Shown in pieces: positions 1-5,849 of a stretch of 6,902 nucleotides of DNA. The notes beneath the pieces are model-generated. The model did no database searches, was not told the DNA's origin, and saw nothing but the letters and a program-made list of their open reading frames with translations. The number at the start of each line of letters is the position of its first letter. Position 1 is the stretch's first letter. A program made the position numbers and the translations under genes. This DNA is from Methanosarcinaceae archaeon (lineage in GTDB: Archaea; Halobacteriota; Methanosarcinia; Methanosarcinales; Methanosarcinaceae), in assembly GCA_030609665.1 (NCBI GenBank), contig JAUWBW010000100.1, positions 1 to 6,902 of the forward strand, written 5' to 3'.

Positions 1-1212
1 GTACTGCGGCTTGTATGCGATTTTTATATCAACATCGACCTCACCCTTATCCGGTTCTACCTCTTGTGCGAGTATTTTTAAGAAAGTGGTTTTACCAATT
101 CCATTAGGTCCTACAATACCCAGAACTTCTCCTTCCTTTAGTGAACCGCCGGTAGTTGAAAGTGAAAAACCGTCTCCATATTTCTTGGCGAAATCTCCGT
201 ACTCTACAAGAGATACCATATCGGTCTCGGTTCTTGGAGGGTGCATCTCGAATTTTATCGCCTCGGGGCGAATACGCACATTCTCTTCTGGAAGATAACC
301 TTTGAGATACTGGTTGATACCGATCCTAACACCTTTTGGATGGGTCATGACACCATATCCGCCCGGCTGACCGTATGCTACGTGCACCGTGTCTGCAAGC
401 ATATCAAGAATTGCAAGGTCGTGCTCGACAACCAAAACTGCTTTTTCTTTAGCAATTTCCTGAATAAGTTGTGCTGAATTGATACGCTGGTATATATCCA
501 GATATGGACTGATCTCGTCAAAGAAATAAAAGTCTGCATCTTTTGCCATACAGGCAGCAAGAGCTACTCTCTGGAGTTCTCCGCCACTCAGTTCGCTGAT
601 TTTGCGGTCGATTATGTGTGCGAGATCGAAGCTCTCTACCAGATCATCCAGAACACCGCGGTCATCGGTCTTTTCAAGTAGCGCACTAGTCTTTCCTTTG
701 AACGCCTTTGGGATCATGTCGATGTACTGGGGTTTTTGGGAAACTGTCACTTTCCCGTCAACAACATCACTAAAATAATCATATAGGGCAGAGCCTGCGT
801 AGTATTCCAAAACCCTATCCCAATCGCCTTTCTCCTCACCGAAGTTCGGGACAAGTGTACCTGAAAGGATCTGTACAGCCGTACTTTTTCCGATACCGTT
901 GGGTCCGAGGATACCTGTGACCTTTCCGACCTGTGGTACGGGAAGTCCGAACAGGACAAATCCATTAGCTCCGTACCTGTAAGTTGGTTCCGTAAGGGCT
1001 TCGGGGAGTCCGATTATCATGATGGCGTCAAATGGACATTTGTTGACACAGATTCCGCAACCTACACACAACTCTTCCGATATCACTGCTTTTCCGTCGT
1101 CCCCAAATACGATGGTCTCATCGCCTGTCCGAACCCGTGGGCAGTATTTTTCGCATTCATGGCTGCACCGTCTTGGCTGGCACCGGTCTTTGTTCAATAT
1201 CGCTATTCGCAT
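1..1212 (-). CDS. abce1: ABCE1/RLI ribosome-recycling ATPase, C-terminal part outside window
   Basis: This is the archaeal ABCE1 (RNase L inhibitor homologue), a soluble iron-sulfur twin ATPase that splits ribosomes after termination and takes part in initiation. I read 404 codons from the ATG at 1212-1210 to the window edge with no stop; family members are about 590 residues, so roughly the last third is missing. The first cluster motif has Cys11, 16, 20 and 24, with Pro after the last. The second has Cys49, 52, 55 and 59, also followed by Pro. Nucleotide-binding domain 1 has Walker A GPNGIGKST (residues 103-111), the signature LSGGE (208-212), a Walker B ending FFDE, and VVEHD for the switch histidine. 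NBD2 begins with a second Walker A, GPNGIGKTT (368-376). No key residue is missing in the visible part. It is preceded by its own AT-rich promoter region and a terminator of the upstream gene, so it is probably transcribed alone. The identification is near certain. Confidence 0.97.
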   Translation of the reverse strand, partial: MRIAILNKDRCQPRRCSHECEKYCPRVRTGDETIVFGDDGKAVISEELCVGCGICVNKCPFDAIMIIGLPEALTEPTYRYGANGFVLFGLPVPQVGKVTGILGPNGIGKSTAVQILSGTLVPNFGEEKGDWDRVLEYYAGSALYDYFSDVVDGKVTVSQKPQYIDMIPKAFKGKTSALLEKTDDRGVLDDLVESFDLAHIIDRKISELSGGELQRVALAACMAKDADFYFFDEISPYLDIYQRINSAQLIQEIAKEKAVLVVEHDLAILDMLADTVHVAYGQPGGYGVMTHPKGVRIGINQYLKGYLPEENVRIRPEAIKFEMHPPRTETDMVSLVEYGDFAKKYGDGFSLSTTGGSLKEGEVLGIVGPNGIGKTTFLKILAQEVEPDKGEVDVDIKIAYKPQY

Positions 1213-1252
1213 TTTATATCCCTGTGTGAATGTTAGTGTTAATTAAGTTTAA

Positions 1253-1266
1253 GTTAAAATTTAAAG
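1253..1266 (-). promoter_or_regulatory. putative TATA box of abce1
   Basis: On the minus strand this reads CTTTAAATTTTAAC, an AT-rich TATA-like element about 40 bp before the abce1 ATG. A transcript starting about 25 bp downstream would have a leader near 20 nt that includes a weak AGGGAT Shine-Dalgarno-like stretch just before the ATG. The call rests on position and composition only. Confidence 0.4.
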
Positions 1267-1300
1267 TTGAATTTGGAAAGATTATGGTGAATCATCTGGT

Positions 1301-1319
1301 ACAAAAAAACAAAAAACAA
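1301..1319 (-). terminator. T-rich archaeal-type terminator after the EMC6-like gene
   Basis: Read on the minus strand, a run of six T, a G and a run of seven T begin 6 nt after the TGA stop of the EMC6-like gene (1325-1323). No hairpin precedes them. Runs of T without a stem are the usual intrinsic termination signal in archaea, and this one would separate the EMC6-like gene from abce1 downstream. Confidence 0.65.
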
Positions 1320-1322
1320 TGG

Positions 1323-1763
1323 TCAGTTCAAAAGCAATGTCCATGTTACAAGACAAAAGTCTATAACCAGAAATTCAACATAGAACCAATCCTTGAACCC
1401 GAACTCTTTGCTGTTGATCTTGATAGCCGGAAAGATGATCCTCTGTGCATAATATGCAAGTACCGCAACGATCGTGAGTATCGCATACCATGTCGTGTCT
1501 TCGGCTGTTCCGAACTGGTTAAAGGATATAAATCCTGCAACAATCCCTATGATTGATGCGACTGCCGTTTTGACGACACCTTCGATATGATTTTGCTTTC
1601 TTTCTTCAGGAGTTTTTTCTTTGACTGTGATGATGCCTTTGCTTTTTGTGACATTAGACTTGGCATCAGCATTAGCAGTGTTGTTAATGTTAGTGTCAGC
1701 GTCAGCATCACCTTCTACATTCTTCCCCTTGCCTTTTTTGGATTTGCTGTATTGCTTACTCAA
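1323..1763 (-). CDS. EMC6-like archaeal membrane protein with low-complexity hydrophilic N-terminus
   Basis: A 146-residue protein with three predicted membrane segments (about 63-81, 91-111 and 126-145). The conserved-looking core runs from EGVVKTAVAS to the C-terminal end TWTLLLN, with KDWFYVEF just before the last segment. I recognise this layout as the archaeal EMC6-like family, small relatives of the EMC6 subunit of the eukaryotic ER membrane complex, linked to insertion of membrane proteins; the function is inferred from the family. The first 60 residues are lysine-rich (SKSKKGKGK), then an Asp/Ala/Asn/Thr stretch (20-37), and look disordered and cytoplasmic. The start is TTG: there is no Met codon anywhere else in the frame, and AGGAGAT at 1777-1771 sits 9 nt before it, a good Shine-Dalgarno. 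It could instead be an unrelated three-helix protein; the membrane topology is safer than the family name. Confidence 0.7.
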   Translation of the reverse strand: MSKQYSKSKKGKGKNVEGDADADTNINNTANADAKSNVTKSKGIITVKEKTPEERKQNHIEGVVKTAVASIIGIVAGFISFNQFGTAEDTTWYAILTIVAVLAYYAQRIIFPAIKINSKEFGFKDWFYVEFLVIDFCLVTWTLLLN

Positions 1764-1770
1764 CGGTGTG

Positions 1771-1777
1771 ATCTCCT
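1771..1777 (-). promoter_or_regulatory. Shine-Dalgarno that decides the TTG start of the EMC6-like gene
   Basis: The minus strand reads AGGAGAT, ending 7 nt before the TTG at 1763-1761 (9 nt from the last G of AGGAG). With no ATG or GTG nearby in frame, this site is the main evidence for the TTG start. Confidence 0.75.
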
Positions 1778-1785
1778 GAATTTTG

Positions 1786-1817
1786 AATAATTGTATAATT
1801 AAATAATTGTATAATTA
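1786..1817. repeat. perfect 16-bp tandem duplication in the promoter region of the EMC6-like gene
   Basis: The 16-bp unit AATAATTGTATAATTA occurs twice, head to tail and identical (1786-1801 and 1802-1817). The inner AATTGTATAATT is close to self-complementary. It lies 9-40 bp upstream of the Shine-Dalgarno of the EMC6-like gene. Confidence 0.9.
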
Positions 1818-1863
1818 ATATATGAAATGGTATTGACCATTAACATTAATATAGATATATAAG
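1813..1863 (-). promoter_or_regulatory. putative promoter region of the EMC6-like gene
   Basis: Two TATA-like stretches lie on the minus strand: CTTATATATCTAT (1863-1851) and CATATATTAATT (1824-1813). Either could bind TBP. The nearer one would place transcription start within or just after the 16-bp tandem repeat. I cannot choose between them from sequence alone. Confidence 0.4.
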
Positions 1864-1900
1864 TATTTACGCTCTTTTTTGGCAATAGAGGAGGATAAAC

Positions 1901-2872
1901 CTAAATAAACTCATTGCTCAAAACATTTTTGATGTTGTCAATTGAAACTGATTCGATGCCTATGGAATTGAGATGTTCCGCAAACTTTGCCGGCCGGTCT
2001 CCGTTCGGGTGATAGATGATAGCAACTTCGGGGTCGATGTTTTCTACCATGTTCACAAGCCCGTTTGCATCGAGGTGGTCGCTTATGTTTATTGCCGGAT
2101 AGTAGTAATCATCCCTGCCTGTGAGCACGTATTTTGCAATGTCACGGGGCAGTTTGCCAAGATCCCACGGAGGTACGACACACATACCCTCTCCGCCTGA
2201 TTCACCAAGTCCTACAAGTTCGCCACAGTTTTCGAGCAGGTTCTGTGTAAGTGCGAGGCTTTTGTCTTCCATCTCGATGGCACCGTTGTATCCAAATTCG
2301 CGGATGAGTTCGACTGCACGCTGCGCTTTGCCGAACGCATACGCACCAAAGGCGACACTGCTATTCATTTCCATGGCGTTGTTGAATCCGGTTATGTCGT
2401 CCTCGAAGTGACATGTTGAGTCTGCATAGTCGCCATAATTTGCTTCGGTTATGAGGACATCGCATTTTGGTAACTGTGATGCGTCCTTGACATCGCCTGT
2501 TATAAGGATGCGCGTGCCAACTTCATTCTCCCAGTAGAACGCGGTCGAACCGACTGTGTGTCCGGTGGGGTAGGCTGTGACGGTCACTCCGTTGATGTCG
2601 ATCGATTCGCTCGCACCCACGCCAACTGTTGACCCAATGTACTTGCGGTCGTGTCTGATCTGCAGTGCAAGCGCGGTTTTGTCAGAGCAGACCGCGCGGT
2701 CTGAGAGCATTGCCGATTTGCCGTGATGGTCAGAATGAGCATGTGTTATCAGGTATGCGTCTGGCTGCTGATATTTTTTAGGAACGCGTGTCGAGTCTAT
2801 TGAAAATACACACGGGTTGCCGTCTGTTGATCTGAATTTGACTGCAAGATGCGGTTTGAATGTGCCGCGCAC
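1901..2872 (-). CDS. MBL-fold metallo-hydrolase, Ysh1/CPSF73-like nuclease
   Basis: This is a soluble zinc-dependent metallo-beta-lactamase-fold protein, probably an RNA or DNA nuclease of the group called mRNA 3'-end processing factor-like. Numbered from the GTG at 2872, it shows metal motif THAHSDHH (43-50), Gly-His (104-105), Gly-Asp (126-127) and a later His at SDH (264-266). AYAFGKAQRAVELI (178-191) resembles the beta-CASP 'GRAQE' strand-helix of CPSF73, and YHPNGD (287-292) fits the terminal histidine region. At about 323 residues it lacks the KH domains of the long archaeal CPSF1 (about 630). The GTG start is doubtful: it has no clear Shine-Dalgarno, and the open frame continues upstream as IDLGVLAVRQKN, which looks like the first beta strand of the fold, but without any ATG, GTG or TTG. 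The stop is TAG, which can encode pyrrolysine in some Methanosarcinales; I take it as a stop. Substrate is unknown. Confidence 0.85.
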   Translation of the reverse strand: MRGTFKPHLAVKFRSTDGNPCVFSIDSTRVPKKYQQPDAYLITHAHSDHHGKSAMLSDRAVCSDKTALALQIRHDRKYIGSTVGVGASESIDINGVTVTAYPTGHTVGSTAFYWENEVGTRILITGDVKDASQLPKCDVLITEANYGDYADSTCHFEDDITGFNNAMEMNSSVAFGAYAFGKAQRAVELIREFGYNGAIEMEDKSLALTQNLLENCGELVGLGESGGEGMCVVPPWDLGKLPRDIAKYVLTGRDDYYYPAINISDHLDANGLVNMVENIDPEVAIIYHPNGDRPAKFAEHLNSIGIESVSIDNIKNVLSNEFI

Positions 2873-2908
2873 GTTCTTCTGGCGGACTGCCAGAACACCC
2901 AGATCAAT
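2873..2908 (-). other. probable unannotated N-terminal coding extension of the MBL protein
   Basis: In frame with and directly upstream of the GTG at 2872, the minus strand encodes IDLGVLAVRQKN (ATT codon at 2908-2906). Hydrophobic strand followed by a turn is what the family shows before the residues KPHLAVKF. No standard start codon occurs in frame for at least 60 codons upstream. A GAGGGAT stretch at about 2936-2930 could be a Shine-Dalgarno for a non-standard ATA or ATT start. The coding character is inference. Confidence 0.5.
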
Positions 2909-3070
2909 TAACCGTTTTGATATTGATATCCCTCGGATTAATGGATGGGGTTTAAGGTATTTGTATGTTTGGAGATTGTAATTTTTGGTGTTTGAGGATA
3001 TTTCAAGAGGATTTACGAGAAATAAATAATAGAGTAAGGGTACGACATTTTTATCTAAATGAAGCAGAAG

Positions 3071-3104
3071 ACTTCTTCCTCTCCGTATAGCGGTAGGAAG
3101 GAGT
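3071..3104 (-). terminator. hairpin just after the Fic stop codon, possible terminator
   Basis: ACTTCTTCCT (3071-3080) pairs with AGGAAGGAGT (3095-3104) over ten positions with one G-U-type mismatch. An inner CCG/CGG pair closes a five-base loop. It begins 8 nt beyond the Fic TAA (3115-3113). It is not followed at once by a T-run on the minus strand, so it may terminate poorly or serve as a 3' stabiliser. Confidence 0.5.
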
Positions 3105-3112
3105 GATTTACC

Positions 3113-4264
3113 TTAAATGTTGTTTGTACCTCTACTTATAATTTCAACATAATCAGTACAAAGATACATTTTATATCTTTTTTTACCAGTCACTTCTCTT
3201 AAAATACCAACGTCCTCAAATCTATTCACAAGGGTGCTTGCAGTAACTTGTGAAATGTTCAACTTGTAAGCAATATATTGATTGCTGACTAATGGTCTAT
3301 CAAATAATAGATCCACTAATTTAACAGCGTAAATACTTGATATAGAATTTTCATACAGTTTTGAGATTATGTCTTCTTTTAATGTTAGTATCTCCCGTGC
3401 AGTATTCGCGGCTTCTTGTGATGTTTCGCTGATGCCTTTTAGAAAAAACTTTACCCAATCTTCCCATGCACCATCTGTGCGTACTTTCATCAGTAGATCA
3501 TAATATTCAGTTCTGTTATTTTTCAGATAAATACTCAAATATAAAAGGGGTTTTGATAATATTTCTCTCCAAACGAGGTAGAATGTAATTAGAAGTCTTC
3601 CAATCCTTCCATTTCCATCAAGGAATGGGTGGATTGTCTCAAATTGAGCATGAATTAATGCAATCTTGACTAAAGGTGGGATCTTATCACGACTATAGAA
3701 GAACTTTTCAAGCCCTTCCATTGCAAGAATTGTCATATCTGGTGTGGGTGGAACAAATATTGCTTCATTTATTGAAGCACCTGGCATACCGATATAATTT
3801 TGACAGGTCTTAAATTCACCAGAATTCTTATCATCACCTCTCGTTCCTTCTAAGAGTACTTTGTGGATTTCTTTTAAAAGCGTCAAAGACATGGGATTAT
3901 CATTGAGCCTATCGATTCCATAATTTAACGCTTTGATATAATTCACTACTTCCTTAATTTCATTCACATCATCTTTTGGCGTCAGATCGGCTTCAAATTC
4001 CAGCACGCCTTCAAGCGATGCCTGAGTCCCTTCAATTTGTGAACTTAAGAGAGCTTCTTTTTTTACATACATGGCAATAAAAAGGTCCGGGTTTGGTAAA
4101 ACTGATGTAATGCCATCTAACCTTGCAAGATTTCTATCTGCTTTTGATAATAACAAATGAAGTTCATCATCGTATTCCAGAGGTGGGTCCGGTGGTAGAT
4201 CCTCAGGCATAAATGCACTATAACCAGCAGATGTCGGTACAAATGTTCCAGCTCTATTGTTCAT
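3113..4264 (-). CDS. Fic family protein, class II self-inhibited AMP-transferase
   Basis: Fic enzymes usually transfer AMP from ATP to a hydroxyl of a target protein. This 383-residue protein has the expected order: a Fic_N-type N-terminal region (RAGTFVPT at 4-11, LPPDPPLEYDDEL at 23-35), the inhibitory helix SSQIEGT (74-80), which fits (S/T)xxxE(G/N) with Glu78 as the inhibitory residue, a substrate flap IFVPP (169-173), the catalytic motif HPFLDGNGRIGR (212-223), and a C-terminal winged-helix-like region (about 310-365) that may bind DNA. All catalytic residues are present and the length is normal, so it should be active once Glu78 is displaced. The ATG at 4264 has AAAGGT about 10 nt before it. 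The gene is clearly more AT-rich than the MBL gene beside it, which suggests acquisition. No antitoxin partner gene is adjacent; inhibition is built in. The target is unknown. Confidence 0.96.
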   Translation of the reverse strand: MNNRAGTFVPTSAGYSAFMPEDLPPDPPLEYDDELHLLLSKADRNLARLDGITSVLPNPDLFIAMYVKKEALLSSQIEGTQASLEGVLEFEADLTPKDDVNEIKEVVNYIKALNYGIDRLNDNPMSLTLLKEIHKVLLEGTRGDDKNSGEFKTCQNYIGMPGASINEAIFVPPTPDMTILAMEGLEKFFYSRDKIPPLVKIALIHAQFETIHPFLDGNGRIGRLLITFYLVWREILSKPLLYLSIYLKNNRTEYYDLLMKVRTDGAWEDWVKFFLKGISETSQEAANTAREILTLKEDIISKLYENSISSIYAVKLVDLLFDRPLVSNQYIAYKLNISQVTASTLVNRFEDVGILREVTGKKRYKMYLCTDYVEIISRGTNNI

Positions 4265-4284
4265 AAAATTAGCGACCTTTATTA

Positions 4285-4296
4285 GTTATTATTTTT
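4285..4296 (-). promoter_or_regulatory. putative TATA box of the Fic gene
   Basis: The minus strand reads AAAAATAATAAC about 21-32 bp before the ATG. If used, the transcript would be nearly leaderless. The 40-bp repeat array begins 5 bp upstream of this element, so proteins bound to the array would sit against the promoter. The call rests on position only. Confidence 0.35.
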
Positions 4297-4300
4297 CGAT

Positions 4301-4514
4301 CTGTAAGTTAAGGAATGTTATCTTAGGATCGGACATGCAATTCTAAGCAAATGAATGTTAACTTAGAACGTTATATACATTTCTAAGATAAGGGATGTTA
4401 TCTTAGGATTGGAGATACAATTCTAAGTTAAGCAATGTTAAGTTAGAACATGATATACATTTCTAAGATACGGAATGTTATCTTAGGATCCGATGTATCA
4501 TTCGAAGTTAAATC
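4301..4514. repeat. array of 40-bp imperfect dyad repeats
   Basis: Five full units and a partial sixth begin at 4301, 4341, 4381, 4421, 4461 and 4501, an exact 40-bp period. Each unit opens with a left arm like TTCTAAGATAA, then about six bases ending ATG, then a right arm like TTATCTTAGGA, then about 12 bp of spacer. The arms form an inverted repeat, nearly perfect in unit 3 (4381-4391 with 4398-4408, one mismatch). CTAAG and CTTAG boxes thus alternate about every 20 bp. Units alternate in type: 1, 3 and 5 carry right arms TTATCTTAGGAT, while 2 and 4 carry TTAACTTAGAAC or TTAAGTTAGAAC and end with ATATACAT, giving an 80-bp higher-order period. It lies between divergent genes and encodes nothing evident. 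A cooperative binding array for a regulator is the likeliest reading. Confidence 0.93.
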
Positions 4515-4596
4515 TTTTTGTACCTCATCCCTAAAATATCTCGTCCATTCAACAAAGAAAACTATTAAAACCATTACTACTTTGAAAAAGCAGAGT
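4515..4596. other. AT-rich spacer without recognised gene
   Basis: Between the repeat array and the hairpin before the radical SAM gene there is AT-rich DNA. I looked for a short cysteine-rich precursor peptide here and found none on either strand. Confidence 0.6.
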
Positions 4597-4629
4597 TAAG
4601 AAAATCCTCCCTTCGGCAGGATTTACTTA
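4597..4629. other. hairpin with UUCG-type loop upstream of the radical SAM gene
   Basis: AAATCCT (4602-4608) pairs exactly with AGGATTT (4618-4624). TAAG (4597-4600) and CTTA (4626-4629) extend the stem across an A/A mismatch. The loop contains CTTCGG (4611-4616), a C(UUCG)G tetraloop if transcribed on the plus strand. It could be a leader structure, a terminator or an operator. If the radical SAM transcript starts near 4664, the hairpin would lie outside it. Confidence 0.7.
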
Positions 4630-4631
4630 GA

Positions 4632-4643
4632 ATACATAATTTT
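4632..4643 (+). promoter_or_regulatory. putative TATA box of the radical SAM gene
   Basis: ATACATAATTTT lies about 34-45 bp before the ATG at 4677. Initiation about 25 bp downstream would leave a 10-15 nt leader that carries the Shine-Dalgarno GGAGAT (4666-4671). Several AT-rich alternatives exist nearby, including the ATATACAT ends of repeat units 2 and 4. Confidence 0.35.
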
Positions 4644-4665
4644 ACAGATTATACACATTAAAAAT

Positions 4666-4671
4666 GGAGAT
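4666..4671 (+). promoter_or_regulatory. Shine-Dalgarno of the radical SAM gene
   Basis: GGAGAT is placed 7 nt (counted from GGAG) before the ATG at 4677. It also decides against the ATG at 4664-4666, which overlaps it and is in another frame. Confidence 0.8.
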
Positions 4672-4676
4672 ACACC

Positions 4677-5849
4677 ATGTCGTTCCACGTAATGATTATC
4701 CCTACATTAGGCTGCCCATCCAATTGTGAATACTGCTGGAGTTCCGAAGAAAGTTCTCCGATAATGACCGATGAGACCATTGAAGATATTGTAAAATGGC
4801 TCAAGAACTTCCGCAAAGAACCGGTTACCTTTACATTCCATGGCGGGGAACCGCTCCTTGCCGGTGCAGACTTTTATCGAAAAGCCCTGTCGACACTGGC
4901 TGATGGATTACATGAACAGGGAATCGCTTTTGCTTTGCAGACGAATCTATGGAAAATGACTCCTGAGCTCGCACAGATATTTGCTGAATATAATATCCCG
5001 ATCGGTTCCAGTTTAGACGGTCCAAAGGAACTCAATGATTTCCAGAGAGGAAAGGGATACTACGACAAAACCATGGCAGGCTATGAGATTGCCAAAGCCA
5101 ATGGTCTCAATGTAAGTTTCATCTGTACCTTCACATCCCATTCCATAAAGTTCAAAGAAGAAATTTTCAATTTTTTCCTTGAAAACGGTTTAAATCTAAA
5201 ATTACATCCTGCACTACCATCCTTACGTGGTGATAACCCTGAAAAATGGGCACTTTCCCCAGAAGAATATGGGGAATTGTTGGTTTATCTTCTGGACAAA
5301 TATCTCAAAAACATCAATGATATCCAAGTCATGAATATTGACAACTTATGTCAAGGTTATTTCGGCGGTCGGGGCACAGTCTGTACATTCGTAGACTGTA
5401 TGGGCGACACATTTGCAATAGGACCTGATGGAAGCATATATCCATGTTATCGTTTCGTAGGCATGCCAAAATATGTAATGGGCAATGTTCGTGATCAGCC
5501 TACCGTAGAAGACCTTGCAAAATCTGACGCATGGAAATTTATGTTCCAATACAAAGACTACGTTGATCAGGAATGCAGCGATTGCACCCACATCAAATAC
5601 TGTAGAGGTGGCTGTCCGTATAATGCCATTACACCCAATGACGGTGAAATAAAAGGCGTTGATCCACACTGCATTGCATACAAGAGAATATTTGAAGAGA
5701 TTATAGATCAGGCAAATGCGGAACTATTTGGAGGTTCCGGTGCAGGTCCGGCAATGTTTGGTTTTGGAGCAGCACCCACGCCGAGTGGTAAAGCCGGAAT
5801 AATGGACCTTTTGCGCAAAAATACCCCATCATCTGAAGTGCAGTATTAA
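4677..5849 (+). CDS. radical SAM/SPASM enzyme, putative peptide-modifying type
   Basis: A 390-residue radical SAM enzyme. The SAM-cluster motif is Cys13, Cys17, Cys20 (CPSNCEYC) next to the N-terminus, followed by the SAM-binding FHGGEP (54-59). The C-terminal half is a SPASM domain: Cys241, then Gly252 and Cys257 (Gx4C), Cys300, 303, 309 and 313 (Cx2Cx5Cx3C) and Cys332, enough to hold two auxiliary 4Fe-4S clusters. SPASM members include anaerobic sulfatase maturases and enzymes that make thioether or other links in ribosomal peptides. The form resembles the methanogen group I recall as the Mhun_1560 family of presumed peptide modifiers; that name is from memory and unverified. No sulfatase or cysteine-rich precursor is found beside it. 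The last 40 residues are rich in Gly, Ala, Phe and Pro (352-371) and lie outside the catalytic core. Its product and substrate are unknown. The ATG is well supported by GGAGAT. Confidence 0.92.
   Translation: MSFHVMIIPTLGCPSNCEYCWSSEESSPIMTDETIEDIVKWLKNFRKEPVTFTFHGGEPLLAGADFYRKALSTLADGLHEQGIAFALQTNLWKMTPELAQIFAEYNIPIGSSLDGPKELNDFQRGKGYYDKTMAGYEIAKANGLNVSFICTFTSHSIKFKEEIFNFFLENGLNLKLHPALPSLRGDNPEKWALSPEEYGELLVYLLDKYLKNINDIQVMNIDNLCQGYFGGRGTVCTFVDCMGDTFAIGPDGSIYPCYRFVGMPKYVMGNVRDQPTVEDLAKSDAWKFMFQYKDYVDQECSDCTHIKYCRGGCPYNAITPNDGEIKGVDPHCIAYKRIFEEIIDQANAELFGGSGAGPAMFGFGAAPTPSGKAGIMDLLRKNTPSSEVQY

Noticed and set aside
11..298. Plus-strand open frame at the left edge
   Set aside because: It is the reverse of the second ATP-binding domain of abce1.
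1800..1903. Pyrrolysine read-through of the MBL TAG stop
   Set aside because: Read-through would add about 33 AT-driven residues ending at a TAA, with no family-like sequence. The protein already ends at a plausible place.
2873..3070. Possible tRNA or small RNA gene between MBL and Fic
   Set aside because: I could not find a cloverleaf, T-loop consensus or other RNA signature. Only the hairpin at 3071-3104 stands out.
3113..4264. Fic gene as half of a two-gene toxin-antitoxin pair
   Set aside because: The inhibitory SxxxEG motif is inside the protein, and no small antitoxin gene is adjacent.
4301..4514. CRISPR array
   Set aside because: The repeats diverge, the parts between dyads are about 12 bp and resemble each other, and no cas gene is present.
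4301..4514. Archaeal replication origin with ORB repeats
   Set aside because: The units do not resemble ORB elements, and no orc1/cdc6 gene lies in the window.
5346..5669. Antisense open frame inside the radical SAM gene
   Set aside because: It is the mirror of a strongly conserved coding region and shows no domain or start signal of its own.
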